Below, in pieces: positions 43,468 to 55,062 of a DNA stretch of 59,777 nucleotides. Source of the DNA: Burkholderiales bacterium (GTDB lineage: Bacteria; Pseudomonadota; Gammaproteobacteria; Burkholderiales; Casimicrobiaceae); assembly GCA_025935675.1 (NCBI GenBank), contig JAICUU010000002.1, positions 1 through 59,777 on the forward strand, given 5' to 3'. The translations under genes were made by a program, and so were the position numbers. The first letter of the stretch is position 1. The number at the start of each line of letters is the position of its first letter. The notes below the pieces were generated by a model. It saw nothing but the letters and a program-made list of their open reading frames with translations. It was not told where the DNA came from and ran no database searches.

Positions 43468-44856
43468 TCAGGAGGCAGCGCTCTTGCGCGAACGGGCCGT
43501 TGCCGGCTTCGGGCGGCGGCGCGCCGCGGGTTCCGCGTAAGGGTTGGCGCCGGTGCGAAATTGTATCCTAAGCGGTGTGCCGCGCAGTTTGAACGCCGTG
43601 GCGAAGAATCGTTCCAGGTAGCGGCGGTAGGCATCGGGCACGGCGCCGAGCGACGAGCCGTGGATGATGATCAGCGGCGGATTGTGGCCGCCCTGGTGCG
43701 CGTAGCGCAGCTTCGGCCTCACCATGCCGGCGCGCGGCGGCTGCTGGCGCGTCACCGCCTCGATGAGCGCGCGCGTCAGGCGCGGCGTAGGCATGCGCGA
43801 CATCGCTGCCTTGTACGCCGCGTCAACGGCGGCGAGCACCGCCTTCACGCCCTTGCCGTCGCGCGCGCTGATGTATTGGCGATCGGCGAAGTCGAGGAAC
43901 GCGAGCTTGCGATCGATGTCGCGCTTGATCGCGTCGCGCGCCTCGGTGTCGGCCGCATCCCACTTGTTGACCGCGACCACCAGCGCGCGGCCGGCGTCGA
44001 GCGCGTAGCTCGCGATGTGCGCGTCCTGGTCGGCGATCCCCGCGGTGGCGTCGAGCAGCAGCACGACGACGTTGGCATCCTCGATCGCCTGCATCGTCTT
44101 CAGCACCGAGAACTTCTCGATCGCCTCGGTCACCTTGCCGCGGCGGCGCACGCCGGCGGTGTCGATCAGCGTGTAGTGCCGCGCGCCGGCGTCGAACTCG
44201 AGGTGGATCGCGTCGCGCGTCGTGCCGGGCTCGTCGAACGCGATGACGCGCTCCTCGCCGAGCAGCGTGTTGACGAGCGTCGACTTGCCGACGTTCGGCC
44301 GGCCGACGATCGCCACCATGACGCGATCGTCGTGCGCTGCCGACTCATCCGCGTCGTCCGCGCGCGGCAGCAGCGCCTCGATCTGCTCGACGAGCGCCTT
44401 GACGTTCTCGCCGTGCGCCGCCGACACGGGCAGCGGCACGCCGGCACCGAGCTCGTGGAAATCGGCGGCGGCGCGCTCGCGGTCGATGCCCTCGGTCTTG
44501 TTGACGACGAGGAGCGCAGGCCGGCCGGTGCGGCGCAGCCGCGCGGCGATCGCGAGGTCCTGCGGCGTCACGCCTTCGCGGCCGTCGACGATGAACACGA
44601 CCACGTCGGCCTCGGCGATCGCGGTCTCCGCCTGGCGCGCCATCTCGCGCTCGATGCCCGACTTGGCGACCGGCTCGAAACCGCCGGTGTCGACGACCAG
44701 GAACGCGCGTGTGTCGCCGCGCGCGCGGCCGTAGTGGCGGTCGCGCGTGAGTCCCGGGATGTCGTGGACGAGCGCCGCGCGCGAGCGCGTCAGGCGGTTG
44801 AACAGCGTCGACTTGCCGACGTTGGGACGGCCGACCAGCGCGACGGTGGGCAGCAT
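43468..44856 (-). CDS. der: Ribosome assembly GTPase Der (EngA)
   Basis: A 462-residue protein with two tandem G domains: P-loops [14 protein letters not shown] (about 9-22) and [14 protein letters not shown] (about 185-198), switch segments DTGGFEP and [10 protein letters not shown], and NKTEG and NKWDA. A KH-like domain ([28 protein letters not shown]) and a basic tail ([14 protein letters not shown]) end it. It acts in 50S subunit maturation. Confidence 0.97.
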   Translation of the reverse strand: MLPTVALVGRPNVGKSTLFNRLTRSRAALVHDIPGLTRDRHYGRARGDTRAFLVVDTGGFEPVAKSGIEREMARQAETAIAEADVVVFIVDGREGVTPQDLAIAARLRRTGRPALLVVNKTEGIDRERAAADFHELGAGVPLPVSAAHGENVKALVEQIEALLPRADDADESAAHDDRVMVAIVGRPNVGKSTLVNTLLGEERVIAFDEPGTTRDAIHLEFDAGARHYTLIDTAGVRRRGKVTEAIEKFSVLKTMQAIEDANVVVLLLDATAGIADQDAHIASYALDAGRALVVAVNKWDAADTEARDAIKRDIDRKLAFLDFADRQYISARDGKGVKAVLAAVDAAYKAAMSRMPTPRLTRALIEAVTRQQPPRAGMVRPKLRYAHQGGHNPPLIIIHGSSLGAVPDAYRRYLERFFATAFKLRGTPLRIQFRTGANPYAEPAARRRPKPATARSRKSAAS

Positions 44857-44872
44857 CGCACGCGCGGTCTTG

Positions 44873-46069
44873 TCAGCGTACGCCGACGCTGATGACGCTG
44901 CCGTTGCGCGACTGCCACACGGCGCCCGTCGCCGTCGCCGCCGGCGTGGCGGCCGGAACCGAGCCGTCGGTGGCGATGCGCCCGACGTACGCGCCGTCGG
45001 CGGTGGCGAGGAGGTGCAGCCAGCCCTGCACGTCGACGACGCCGACGTAGTCGCCGACCATCTGCGGGCCGCGGATCTTGCGATCCTTCAGCACGTCCTG
45101 CTTCCACACGGTGGCGCCCGTCGACTTGTCGAGCGCGATCACCGAGCCCGCGTCGTCGGTGATGTAGAAATTCTTCGCGTCCTTGGTCATGCCGCCGTAG
45201 CTCGCCACGTCGCGCGACCACACGCTCGTGCCGCGCAGCGCGTCGAAGCATACGGTGCGGCCCTGGAACGCGGTCGCGCAGACGTCGCGTCCATTCATCA
45301 CGGGTGGGCTCGTGACGTCGGCGATGCGCTCGAGCTCGGTCGCGCCCTTCGGTACCGCGACGGCGGCTTCCCAGCCGACGATGCCGTTGGTCACGTCGAG
45401 CGCGGCGAGCCTGCCGCCCGCGGTGCCGATGAAGGCGCCGCCGTGGCTGATCGTCGCCGGCGCGCTGTTGGCGACGACGAGCGGCGGATTCTGGCGCTGG
45501 TACACCCAGCGGCGCTTGCCGTCGGCGGTGTCGAGCGCGAACACGCGGCCGTCGCCCGAATACACGACCGCGACGCCGTCGGCCACGGCGGGCGGCGCCG
45601 TCACTTCGCTCGACACGTCGGCCTTCCACGCGATCTTGCCATCCGCCGTGACGGCGATCACCGCGCCTTCACCGGTGCCGACGATCGCGACCTTGTCGTC
45701 GGCGCCCACGCCCGCCGACAGTCGCGCGGCGACGTTGATCCGCCATTCGACGCGACCCGTCGCGGGATCGAGGCGCACGAGCGTGCCGTCCGCCGCCGCC
45801 GCGTAGATCGCGTCGGTCGTCACCGCCGGCGTGAAGCCGAACGGCACCTTGCCGACGCTCGCCTGCCAGTTGACGACCGGCGTGACGCTCGCCGCCTTGA
45901 GCTCGGGCATCGGGCCCGGCTTGTAGCGATCGCTGAACCAGCCGAGCGTCCACGGCGCGGGGATCGTCGGCATCCACGACGTCAGCGTGCTGCAGCCCGC
46001 GCTCGCCAGCGCGAGCGCGGCGATCCCAAGGCGCGCGGCGAGCCGCGCGCGCGTGGAACGCTCGCTCAT
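44873..46069 (-). CDS. bamB: Outer-membrane assembly lipoprotein BamB
   Basis: A 398-residue eight-bladed beta-propeller lipoprotein of the BAM complex. The lipobox ASAGC is at about residues 22-26. PQQ-like repeats follow ([57 protein letters not shown]). ATG 46069 overlaps the yfgM stop. yfgM-bamB-der is a conserved block in Beta- and Gammaproteobacteria. Confidence 0.95.
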   Translation of the reverse strand: MSERSTRARLAARLGIAALALASAGCSTLTSWMPTIPAPWTLGWFSDRYKPGPMPELKAASVTPVVNWQASVGKVPFGFTPAVTTDAIYAAAADGTLVRLDPATGRVEWRINVAARLSAGVGADDKVAIVGTGEGAVIAVTADGKIAWKADVSSEVTAPPAVADGVAVVYSGDGRVFALDTADGKRRWVYQRQNPPLVVANSAPATISHGGAFIGTAGGRLAALDVTNGIVGWEAAVAVPKGATELERIADVTSPPVMNGRDVCATAFQGRTVCFDALRGTSVWSRDVASYGGMTKDAKNFYITDDAGSVIALDKSTGATVWKQDVLKDRKIRGPQMVGDYVGVVDVQGWLHLLATADGAYVGRIATDGSVPAATPAATATGAVWQSRNGSVISVGVR

Positions 46070-46830
46070 GGCTTGCCGGCGGTGCCGCCGCCCGCGGCGG
46101 CGGGCGCGCCCGGAGCGCTCGCCGCGGTGCCGGACGCCGTCGACTTGGCCGCCGGTGCGATGGCGGGCAACGCGTTGCTCGCGGGCGTGGGCGCGGTGTC
46201 GCCGCCGAGCGCGTGGAACTTGACCTCGACGTAGTTGCGGTACGGCGAGCGCGCGTCGAGCTTGGCGAGCGCGGCTTCGTACGCCTTGCGCGCGTCGTCC
46301 TTGCGGCCCGCAACCGACAGCGCGTCGCCGCGCAGGTCGGCGTAGATGCCCGCGAACGCATCGGGCACCTTGGCGTCGGCGAGCTTCAGCGCGTCGTCGG
46401 GCTTGCCGTCGTCGAGCCACGCTTCGGCGAGCCGGTAGCGCGCGATCGCGCCGAGCTCGGCGTCGTCGGCGTGATCGAGCGCCCATTGCAATTGCGTGCG
46501 CGCGCCGGCCTTGTCGCCGCTGTCCCACAGGAGCTTGGCGTACACGAGCGCGGCGCGCGGCGCGTACGGCGTGCCGGCGTAGCGGTCGGCGAGCTGCGCC
46601 ATCGCCTCCTTGCCCTTGGCGGCGTTTTCGGTGCGTGCCGCGTCGGCGACGGCGCCGTAGAGGACCGACGCCGTGTTGAGGCGGTTCGCCTCGTACCAGC
46701 GCCATCCCTGCACGCCGATGAACGCGACGCACACCGCGATGACGAGCGCGGCGATGCGGCTGCCGTGCTCCGACCACCATGTCTTCAGTGCGTCGAGTTG
46801 TTCCTGCTCTTCGAGATCGTAGACGGCCAT
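46066..46830 (-). CDS. yfgM: YfgM-like ancillary SecYEG translocon subunit, TPR protein
   Basis: A 254-residue inner-membrane protein with a cytoplasmic N-terminus (YDLEEQEQLDALKTWWSEHG), one membrane helix (IAALVIAVCVAFIGVQGW, about 25-42) and a periplasmic tetratricopeptide region to about residue 210. The C-terminus is low-complexity Ala/Pro/Gly. In E. coli YfgM binds PpiD and SecYEG and helps pass periplasmic proteins on. It lies between hisS and bamB. Confidence 0.9.
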   Translation of the reverse strand: MAVYDLEEQEQLDALKTWWSEHGSRIAALVIAVCVAFIGVQGWRWYEANRLNTASVLYGAVADAARTENAAKGKEAMAQLADRYAGTPYAPRAALVYAKLLWDSGDKAGARTQLQWALDHADDAELGAIARYRLAEAWLDDGKPDDALKLADAKVPDAFAGIYADLRGDALSVAGRKDDARKAYEAALAKLDARSPYRNYVEVKFHALGGDTAPTPASNALPAIAPAAKSTASGTAASAPGAPAAAGGGTAGKP

Positions 46831-46860
46831 TGCAGTTTGCCCGGAGTGCGTGATTGATCG

Positions 46861-48201
<1,341 letters not shown>

Positions 48202-48209
48202 CGTGCGGG

Positions 48210-49211
48210 TCAGCGCAGCGTCAGCCGCGCCACGTTCTGGCGGATGTGCGGCGTGAGGTCGACCGGCGCGCCGCGATACGTGACATCGACGTCGCTGGCG
48301 TTGCCGACGACGAGCGCGAGCGGCGGCGCCGCATCGAGCGTGCGCGACGTGCCGGCGCTGCCGGTCATCGTGAGGAGGCTCGCGCCGCCCGCGTCCTTGA
48401 CGTCGATCCACGACGTGCCGCGGAACACGATCGCGAGCGTCGGCCCGCCGACTGCCGGTTGCGTGCCTGCGGACGGTTGCGCGGCGGCGCCCGTCGCGGC
48501 ATCCGCGCGCTGCGGGGGGGCGCTCGCCGACACCGGCACGAGCGCCCCGGACGGTGGGTTCGCGAGCGTGGCTGCCGTGTTGCCGGCGTGCGCGGCGTCC
48601 GCGGCGGCGGGAACGACCGCGGCGTCGCTCGTGGCGGGGTTGCCGTCGTTCGACGACGTTGGCGCCGGCGCGGCGGGATTGGGCAGCGGCTTGCCTTCGC
48701 CGGGCGGCGCGCCCGGCGGCGGCGCGCTCGGCGGCGGCGGCGCTTCCGCGGCAGGCGCGCTCGCAGGCGGCTCGCTCGCCGGCGGCGGGCGCAGCCGTTC
48801 GTAGGCGACGGCGACGACCACGATCGCGAGGAGCGCCAGCGCGATCGCCCATCCGGCGACGGAGCGGGGCCGCGCGCGCTCGGCGGGGATCTCGCCCATC
48901 GCGCGGTCGGTGCTCGCGAGATGCGGATGCGACAGGCCCGGCTCGGCCTCGGCGTCGGGCAGCGCCGCGAGCACGCTCGCGGCGTCGAGGCCCAGCAGTC
49001 GCGCGTAGTTGCGCGCGAAGCCGCGCACGAACGTGCGGCCCGGCAGCGCGGCGAAATCGCCGGCTTCGATCGCGCGCACCTGGCGCGGCGCGAGCTTCAG
49101 CTGCCCCGCCACCGCGTCGATCGAAAGTCCCGCGGCCTCGCGCGCCGCGGCGAGCATCGCACCGGCGTCGCGCGGCGTCGGCGGTGCGGGCGTGTCGTCC
49201 TCGACCGCCAT
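48210..49211 (-). CDS. rodZ: RodZ-like helix-turn-helix membrane protein
   Basis: A 333-residue protein with an Xre-type helix-turn-helix (AREAAGLSIDAVAGQLKLAPRQVRAIEAGDFAALPGRTFVRGFARNYARLL, about 22-73), one membrane helix (GWAIALALLAIVVVAVAY), a long Pro/Ala/Ser linker and a C-terminal DUF4115 domain (IVFRGTSWIDVKDAGGASLL). In E. coli RodZ ties MreB to the membrane for rod shape. The start overlaps the pilW stop (TGATG). Confidence 0.88.
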   Translation of the reverse strand: MAVEDDTPAPPTPRDAGAMLAAAREAAGLSIDAVAGQLKLAPRQVRAIEAGDFAALPGRTFVRGFARNYARLLGLDAASVLAALPDAEAEPGLSHPHLASTDRAMGEIPAERARPRSVAGWAIALALLAIVVVAVAYERLRPPPASEPPASAPAAEAPPPPSAPPPGAPPGEGKPLPNPAAPAPTSSNDGNPATSDAAVVPAAADAAHAGNTAATLANPPSGALVPVSASAPPQRADAATGAAAQPSAGTQPAVGGPTLAIVFRGTSWIDVKDAGGASLLTMTGSAGTSRTLDAAPPLALVVGNASDVDVTYRGAPVDLTPHIRQNVARLTLR

Positions 49212-50014
49212 CAGCAATCCTTGCCGTCGAGGTTCTGCGACTCGGGGGAGCGCGGGAAGCGGTTGCGGATCTGCTGCGCGTACGAATCCTGCGAGTCGCG
49301 GTCGCCCTTGCGCTTCTCGATGCACATGCCGAGGTAGAGCGCGGGCGCCGGCGCATTGTTCTGCGACATCACCGTGCGCATCAGCGTTTGTGCCTCGTCG
49401 AGGCGTCCCTCGCGGTAGTCGAGGAGCGCGAGGTTGTACGCCGCGCTCGCGTCCTGCGGCTTGAGCGACAGCGCGCGGCGGAAGTATTGCTCGCCCTCGG
49501 CGTTCTTGCCCAGCAGCACGCTGCACTTGCCGGCGTTGGTGAGCGCGATCTCCGGCGTCTTGTACAGCGGGTCGCGCGCGGCGATCTCGAACTCGGCGAT
49601 CGACTCCGCCGGGTGCCCGTGCGAGCACAGGAACGCGCCCCAGTTGTGGTGGAGCTCGGAATCGTTGGGCGCGATCGACAGCGCGCGGCGGAAGTTCGCC
49701 TCGGCCTTGTCGGCCTCGCCGATCATCGTGTAGACCAGCCCGTAGACATTGTAGATGCGTGAGTACGTCGGATCGTCGCGCTCTGCGAGCTTGAGCTCAT
49801 CGAGCGCGACGCTCATCTGCCCGCGCTCGTAGTAGCCGGCGGCGAGCTCGGTGTGGAGCTCGGCCTTGCGCCGCGGCGTCACCGGCGGCTGCGGCGCGAG
49901 CTGCACCTGCGGCGTCTCGATCACCGTCTGCGGTGTCGTTTGCGTTGGCTTCGAGGCGCAACCGGCGACGGCGATCGCGGCGGCAGCGGCGAGGAGGGCG
50001 GTAATGCGACGCAT
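49211..50014 (-). CDS. pilW: Type IV pilus biogenesis lipoprotein PilW (PilF)
   Basis: A 267-residue outer-membrane lipoprotein that helps PilQ secretin assembly. The lipobox AVAGC is at about residues 15-19. At least four tetratricopeptide repeats follow (ELAAGYYERGQMSVALDELKLAE, YNVYGLVYTMIGEADKAEANFRRALSI, ALTNAGKCSVLLGKNAEGEQYFRRAL). It sits between rlmN and rodZ, the usual betaproteobacterial order. Confidence 0.93.
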   Translation of the reverse strand: MRRITALLAAAAAIAVAGCASKPTQTTPQTVIETPQVQLAPQPPVTPRRKAELHTELAAGYYERGQMSVALDELKLAERDDPTYSRIYNVYGLVYTMIGEADKAEANFRRALSIAPNDSELHHNWGAFLCSHGHPAESIAEFEIAARDPLYKTPEIALTNAGKCSVLLGKNAEGEQYFRRALSLKPQDASAAYNLALLDYREGRLDEAQTLMRTVMSQNNAPAPALYLGMCIEKRKGDRDSQDSYAQQIRNRFPRSPESQNLDGKDC

Positions 50015-50031
50015 GCGGGACCTTCGTGGGC

Positions 50032-51177
50032 TTAACGGGACGCGATCGGCACGACGCGCGAGGCGAGCGGCCGCTTGACGCGGTTGTGCACCTTCCCGGC
50101 GAGCTGGCCGCACGCGGCGTCGATGTCGTCGCCGCGCGTCTTGCGGATCGTCGCGACGATGCCGGCCGACTGCAGCACGTCGCGAAACGCGACGATGCGC
50201 GCGCGGGGGCTGCGGCGGAAATCGCCGCCGGGGAACGGGTTGAACGGAATCAGGTTGATCTTGCACGGCACGTCGCGCACGCGCGTCGCGAGCGCGCGCG
50301 CCTGCGCTGGCGCGTCGTTGACGCCGTCGAGCATCACGTACTCGAACGTCACGAAATCGCGCGGTGCGAACTCGAGATAGCGCACGCACGCGGCGAGGAG
50401 CTCGTCGAGCGGGTGCACGCGATTGATCGGCACGAGCCGGTCGCGCAGCGCGTCGTCGGGCGCGTGCAGGCTCACCGCCAGCGCGACCGGCGCCTCGCGC
50501 GCGAGGCGGTCGATCATCGGCACGATGCCCGACGTCGACAGCGTGACGCGGCGCCGCGACAGGCCGTAGGCGTTGTCGTCGACGAATAGGCGGAGCGCCC
50601 TCGCCACCGGCTCGAAGTTGGCGAGCGGCTCGCCCATGCCCATCATCACGACGTTGGTGATCGGCGCGCGCCCGGCTTCGACCCAGGGCGCCCCGACGCC
50701 ATCGTCAAGCAGCGCGCGGTTGGCGTGCCAGAGCTGCCCGACGATCTCCGCGGTGGCGAGGTTGCGGTTGAAGCCGCCGTGGCCCGTCGAGCAGAAAGCG
50801 CAGTCGAGCGCGCAGCCCGCCTGCGACGAAATGCACAGCGTGCCGCGGTCGTCCTCGGGAATGTAGACCGCCTCGACCGCGTTGCCGTTGCCGGCGTCGA
50901 GCAGCCATTTGCGCGTGCCGTCGTGCGCGGTGCTGTCGCGGATCACCGCGGGCGCCGCGATCGTCGCCTGCGCCGCGAGCGCCGCGCGCGCGTCGCGGGC
51001 GAGGTCGGTCATCGCCGCGAAATCGGCGGCGAAGCGCTGGTGCACCCAGCGCGACACCTGCTTCGCGCGAAACGGCTTGTCGCCGCGCGCGGCCATCCAT
51101 GCCGCGAGCCCCGCCGGATCGAAGTCCAGCAGGTTGGCGACGGGTGCTGCGGTCAGCGGTTCGCGCGCGGCTTGCAC
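50032..51177 (-). CDS. rlmN: 23S rRNA/tRNA (adenine C2)-methyltransferase RlmN
   Basis: A 381-residue radical SAM methyltransferase acting on A2503 of 23S rRNA and A37 of tRNA. The cluster motif CALDCAFC is followed by [23 protein letters not shown] is standard. The catalytic Cys that is methylated is in [11 protein letters not shown] near the C-terminus. I chose GTG 51177, since NLLDFD must be near the N-terminus and no ATG fits in frame. ndk lies 17 bases upstream. Confidence 0.95.
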   Translation of the reverse strand: MQAAREPLTAAPVANLLDFDPAGLAAWMAARGDKPFRAKQVSRWVHQRFAADFAAMTDLARDARAALAAQATIAAPAVIRDSTAHDGTRKWLLDAGNGNAVEAVYIPEDDRGTLCISSQAGCALDCAFCSTGHGGFNRNLATAEIVGQLWHANRALLDDGVGAPWVEAGRAPITNVVMMGMGEPLANFEPVARALRLFVDDNAYGLSRRRVTLSTSGIVPMIDRLAREAPVALAVSLHAPDDALRDRLVPINRVHPLDELLAACVRYLEFAPRDFVTFEYVMLDGVNDAPAQARALATRVRDVPCKINLIPFNPFPGGDFRRSPRARIVAFRDVLQSAGIVATIRKTRGDDIDAACGQLAGKVHNRVKRPLASRVVPIASR

Positions 51178-51194
51178 GACATCGGCTTCACGGG

Positions 51195-51620
51195 TCAGCG
51201 CGAATAGACGTTGAGCGCGGGGAAGAAATACGCGACCTCGTCGCGGGCGGTCGCGGCCGCGTCCGAGCCGTGCACCGCATTGGCGTCGATCGACGCCGCG
51301 AAGTCGGCGCGAATCGTGCCCTTCGCCGCCTTCTTCGGGTCGGTCGCGCCCATCAGCTCGCGATTGCGCGCGATCGCGTCCTCGCCTTCCAGCACCTGGA
51401 TCATCACCGGGCCCGAGGTCATGAACGCGACCAGGTCGCGGAAGAACGGCCGCTCCTTGTGCACCGCGTAGAAGCCCTCGGCCTCGGCACGCGACAGGTG
51501 CGCCATCCGCGCCGCGACGATCTTGAGGCCCGCCTTCTCGAAACGGGAGTAGATCTCGCCGATCACGTTCCGGGCGACGGCATCGGGCTTGATGATGGAA
51601 AGGGTGCGTTCGACCGCCAT
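51195..51620 (-). CDS. ndk: Nucleoside diphosphate kinase
   Basis: A 141-residue enzyme that balances nucleoside triphosphates. The N-terminus [21 protein letters not shown] and the active-site His in [13 protein letters not shown] (about residue 117) are intact. It is the first gene of the block ndk-rlmN-pilW-rodZ-hisS. Confidence 0.97.
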   Translation of the reverse strand: MAVERTLSIIKPDAVARNVIGEIYSRFEKAGLKIVAARMAHLSRAEAEGFYAVHKERPFFRDLVAFMTSGPVMIQVLEGEDAIARNRELMGATDPKKAAKGTIRADFAASIDANAVHGSDAAATARDEVAYFFPALNVYSR

Positions 51621-51878
51621 TTCGGGGCTCCGGTGGGATAATTCGTAGAAAATTCAACATTATGCCACCTTTTCCGGCCCTTGCGTCGAGCGCCCGCTCG
51701 CGGGCGCGGATGGGAGTTCCTGCCAAGGCACTCGCGCCGGAGCGTCGTGCCGGCCCGCCACTGCGCTGGAGGCGCACCACCCGGCCAGGCGTTGGCATCC
51801 CGCGCGCGCATTGGCGTCGAAGCCGACGCGCAATTCCTTGGCCGGCGCCCGCCGGGCGGGCGCCGCGCCCCCCCTCGC
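51621..51878. other. 258-base gap between ndk and lpxO
   Basis: No gene is visible. The ndk-proximal 50 bases are AT-rich compared with the surroundings and probably hold the ndk promoter (CATAAT on the minus strand is a candidate -10 box). The other end holds the strong palindrome listed separately. Confidence 0.5.
51844..51864 (-). terminator. Strong GC palindrome just after lpxO
   Basis: GGCGCCCGCC and GGCGGGCGCC, separated by one base, begin 15 bases after the lpxO stop. It lacks a T-run, so it may stop transcription with Rho or protect the mRNA end. Confidence 0.45.
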
Positions 51879-52793
51879 TCAGATCACCGCGAGCGCGACG
51901 ATGCCGGTCAGGAGTCCCCACTTGACGAAGACATACACCGGCTTGCTCCAGTTCTTGAGCTTGCGGCGCGCCACGTCGACCTGGTCGAAGAAGCGGAACA
52001 CGCGGTTGAAGGCGCCGATGCGCTCGCCCTCGACGTTCGCGCTGGCGCTGGCCTTGATCACGTGGCGGCTCACCCAGCGATTGAGGCCGGTGACGACGCG
52101 GCTCGTCAGCGGCCGCTCGACGTCGGCGAACAGGATCATCCGCGGGGTGTCGGTGCGGTTCTCGGCCCAGTGGATGTACGTCTCGTCGAAGATCACGGCC
52201 TCGCCGTCTTTCCAGGCGTAGGGCTCGCCGTCGACGATGATCCGGCACGCCTCGGCGTTGGGGGTCGACAGCCCGAGGTGATAGCGCAGCGATCCCGCGT
52301 ACGGATCGCGATGCACGCCGAGCTTCCCGCCCGGCGGCAGCATCGCGAACATCGCGCCGTGCACGGTCGGGATCGACTCGAGGAGCTCGACGGTGCGCGG
52401 GCAGAGCTCGCGCGCCGACGGCAGCGGATCCTCGTACCACTTGAGGTAGAAGCGCTTCCAGCCGTACTTGAAGAACGAATCGAAGCCGAGGTCGTTCTTG
52501 CCGGTGGCGGCGCGCACCTGCCCGGCCTCGTGGAGCCGCATCGCCTCGTCGCGGATCTCGCGCCAGTGCGCGGTCAGCGGCGCGAGCTCCGGGAAACGCG
52601 CGACGTCGTGGTACGGCTTCGCCGGCACGCCCGAGAACGCGTACATCAGGATGTTGTACGGCGCGACGAACGTCGAGTGGTCGGTCAGTTGCTTGACGGG
52701 CTTGTGGCGCACGCGGCCGCGGAAATGCACGAACAGCACCGATGCGACGAACGACGCGACGAGTGCCCACTTGAGAAGGTGCAGCGGCTCCAT
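51879..52793 (-). CDS. lpxO: LpxO-like lipid A hydroxylase (aspartyl/asparaginyl beta-hydroxylase family)
   Basis: A 304-residue Fe(II)/2-oxoglutarate dioxygenase. An N-terminal membrane helix ([24 protein letters not shown]) is followed by the LpxO pattern [39 protein letters not shown] and [29 protein letters not shown]. The metal ligands are the His in HRDP and the one in [12 protein letters not shown]. LpxO adds a 2-hydroxyl to a secondary acyl chain of lipid A. It is longer at the C-terminus, with a second hydrophobic stretch. The gene stands alone with hairpins on its 3' side. Confidence 0.88.
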   Translation of the reverse strand: MEPLHLLKWALVASFVASVLFVHFRGRVRHKPVKQLTDHSTFVAPYNILMYAFSGVPAKPYHDVARFPELAPLTAHWREIRDEAMRLHEAGQVRAATGKNDLGFDSFFKYGWKRFYLKWYEDPLPSARELCPRTVELLESIPTVHGAMFAMLPPGGKLGVHRDPYAGSLRYHLGLSTPNAEACRIIVDGEPYAWKDGEAVIFDETYIHWAENRTDTPRMILFADVERPLTSRVVTGLNRWVSRHVIKASASANVEGERIGAFNRVFRFFDQVDVARRKLKNWSKPVYVFVKWGLLTGIVALAVI

Positions 52794-52872
52794 GGCGACA
52801 CTCTAGCGCGTTTCGCATGGCGCGCCGCGCCGGCGGTGAAACGCAGCGGGACCCCTTGCGCCGCCACCCGCG

Positions 52873-53877
52873 CTACGCGCGCGGTCCCGCGGCAGGCCGG
52901 CTGACGACGATGCGCCCCGCGCGCACGCCGATCGCGCAGCCGTCGTGGCGCAAGTCGACCGCAGCACCCGGCCGGGCGTGCGCGAGCTGCGCGAGCATCG
53001 CGCGAAGGCGCGCGGCCGACGGCGGCCGCATTCCGTGCTGGCGCAGGAACCAGCGCAGCAGGTTGCGCGCACGATGCGGCGCGAGCGCGGCGAGCGCCTC
53101 GCGCGCGAGCGTGTGGCCGTCGCAGGCGCCGTTCGCATCGACCGCGGCCAGCTCGTCGGCGAGCGTCGCGGCCTCGGCCTGCAGCGCCGCCGCGCGCACC
53201 AGCGTGCGCGGATAGCCGGGCGCGAGCCTCGCCAGCGCCGGCACGACGGCGTGGCGCAGCGCGTTGCGCTTGTGCCGGTCGGAGGCGTTGCTGTCGTCGT
53301 CGACGTACGCGAGCGCATGGTGGGCGACGTAGGCGTCGATCGCCGCGCGCGGCACGTCGATCAGCGGCCGCAGCCACGTGATACCCGCGGTCATGCGCCG
53401 CGCCGGCATCGCCGCGAGGCCCGCCGGGCCCGCGCCGCGCACGAGCTGCAGCAGGAGCGTCTCGGCCTGGTCGTCGGCGTGATGGGCGAGCGCGACGACA
53501 TCGGTGCCGTGCGCTTTCGCCATCGCCGCGAGCGCGCGGTAGCGCGCGTCGCGCGCCGCCGCCTCGACGCCGTCGGCGCGCGTCGGCGTGACAACCACGC
53601 GCGTGGCCGCGAACGCGATGCCGCGCGTGTGGCAGAGCTCCTCGCAGAAGCGCGCCCAGCGGTCGGCTTCGCCGGACAGGCCATGGTGGACGTGGGCCGC
53701 GGCGACGCGCACGCCGCCCGGCGCCGCGTGCGCGCACACCGCATCGAGCAGCGCGACCGAGTCGCGACCGCCGGACAGCGCGACAACGATGGCATCGGCG
53801 CCGGCGGCGTCGCGCGCGATCGCGCGCGTCACCGCCGCGCGGATGTCATCCGGCGGGAATCTCCTTGAACTTGCCAT
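52873..53877 (-). CDS. tilS: tRNA(Ile)-lysidine synthetase TilS, short form
   Basis: TilS converts C34 of tRNA-Ile(CAU) to lysidine with ATP. The PP-loop [13 protein letters not shown] is at about residues 35-47, followed by [29 protein letters not shown] and [13 protein letters not shown]. The protein is 334 residues and ends before the C-terminal domain present in E. coli TilS (432 residues). Nothing in another frame downstream resembles that domain, so it looks like a natural short form. ATG 53877 lies 32 bases inside accA. Confidence 0.93.
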   Translation of the reverse strand: MASSRRFPPDDIRAAVTRAIARDAAGADAIVVALSGGRDSVALLDAVCAHAAPGGVRVAAAHVHHGLSGEADRWARFCEELCHTRGIAFAATRVVVTPTRADGVEAAARDARYRALAAMAKAHGTDVVALAHHADDQAETLLLQLVRGAGPAGLAAMPARRMTAGITWLRPLIDVPRAAIDAYVAHHALAYVDDDSNASDRHKRNALRHAVVPALARLAPGYPRTLVRAAALQAEAATLADELAAVDANGACDGHTLAREALAALAPHRARNLLRWFLRQHGMRPPSAARLRAMLAQLAHARPGAAVDLRHDGCAIGVRAGRIVVSRPAAGPRA

Positions 53878-54814
53878 AGGCGAGAATCTTGTCCTCGCGG
53901 GCCTCGAGGAGCTTGTCGAGGGGCATGTCCATCAGCGGCCGCATCGCGTCGGTCAGCGCCTTGCGCAGGTTGCCCATCATCGCCGTGTGGTCTCGATGCG
54001 CGCCGCCGGGCGGCTCGCTGACGACCTTGTCGACGAGGCCGAGCTGCTTGAGGCGCGTCGACGTGATGCCCAGCGTCTCCGCGGCCTCGGGCGCCTGCGC
54101 CGCCGATTTCCACAGGATCGACGCGCAGCCCTCCGGCGAGATCACCGAGTACGTCGAGTATTGCAGCATCAGCGTGGTGTCGCCGACGGCGATCGCCAGC
54201 GCGCCGCCCGAGCCGCCTTCGCCGATCACGGTGACGACGATCGGGATGCGCAGGCCGGCCATCTCGTAGAGGTTGCGGCCGATCGCCTCCGACTGCCCGC
54301 GCTCCTCGGCGCCGATGCCGGGATACGCGCCCGGGGTGTCGACGAACGTGAAAAGCGGCAGCCCGAACTTCTCGGCGAGCTTCATGAGGCGCAGCGACTT
54401 GCGGTAGCCCTCGGGCCGCGGCATGCCGAAGTTGCGGTGGATCTTCTCCTTGGTGTCGCGGCCCTTCTGGTGGCCGATCACCATGCACGGCGTGCCGTTG
54501 AAACGCGCGAGGCCGCCGACGATCGCGGGATCGTCGGCATACGCGCGATCGCCGGCGAGCTCGCGGAAGTCGCTGAACAGGCCGGCGATGTAGTCGAGCG
54601 TGTAGGGCCGCTGCGGATGTCGCGCGACCTGCGCGATCTGCCAGGCCGACAGCTTGCCGTAGATGTCCTTGGTGAGCTGCTGGCTCTTCTTCGAGAGCCG
54701 CGCGATCTCGTCCGAGATGTCCACGGCCGAGTCCTCGTGCACGAAGCGCAGCTCGTCGATCTTCGCCTGGAGCTCGGCGATCGGCTGTTCGAAGTCGAGG
54801 AAGGTCTGTTTCAT
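53846..54814 (-). CDS. accA: Acetyl-CoA carboxylase carboxyltransferase subunit alpha
   Basis: A 322-residue subunit that transfers the carboxyl from biotin to acetyl-CoA with AccD in fatty acid synthesis. [22 protein letters not shown] opens it; [53 protein letters not shown] and [15 protein letters not shown] are typical. The tilS start lies within its end. No other acc gene is near. Confidence 0.97.
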   Translation of the reverse strand: MKQTFLDFEQPIAELQAKIDELRFVHEDSAVDISDEIARLSKKSQQLTKDIYGKLSAWQIAQVARHPQRPYTLDYIAGLFSDFRELAGDRAYADDPAIVGGLARFNGTPCMVIGHQKGRDTKEKIHRNFGMPRPEGYRKSLRLMKLAEKFGLPLFTFVDTPGAYPGIGAEERGQSEAIGRNLYEMAGLRIPIVVTVIGEGGSGGALAIAVGDTTLMLQYSTYSVISPEGCASILWKSAAQAPEAAETLGITSTRLKQLGLVDKVVSEPPGGAHRDHTAMMGNLRKALTDAMRPLMDMPLDKLLEAREDKILAYGKFKEIPAG

Positions 54815-55062
54815 CGCTTGCGGGGGCGGCCCGGCGGATCGCGCGCGGCGCCTTGGCGGGCATCGTAGTGCAGAGCGCGGTCGCCCGCAAACAGGGCGGG
54901 GCGGGCCGCGGCGCGCATTCTATCCATTCGCCACGCCGGCGGGCGCCCCGGGCAGCACCCAGGGCAGTCGCGATGCGCGTGAAATCGGCGTCGCCGGTGC
55001 GACTGCCATCGTCCGGATGGCCGATCCGCCGCCGGTAGAATCGGCGCTTCGGAGGCAATGCC

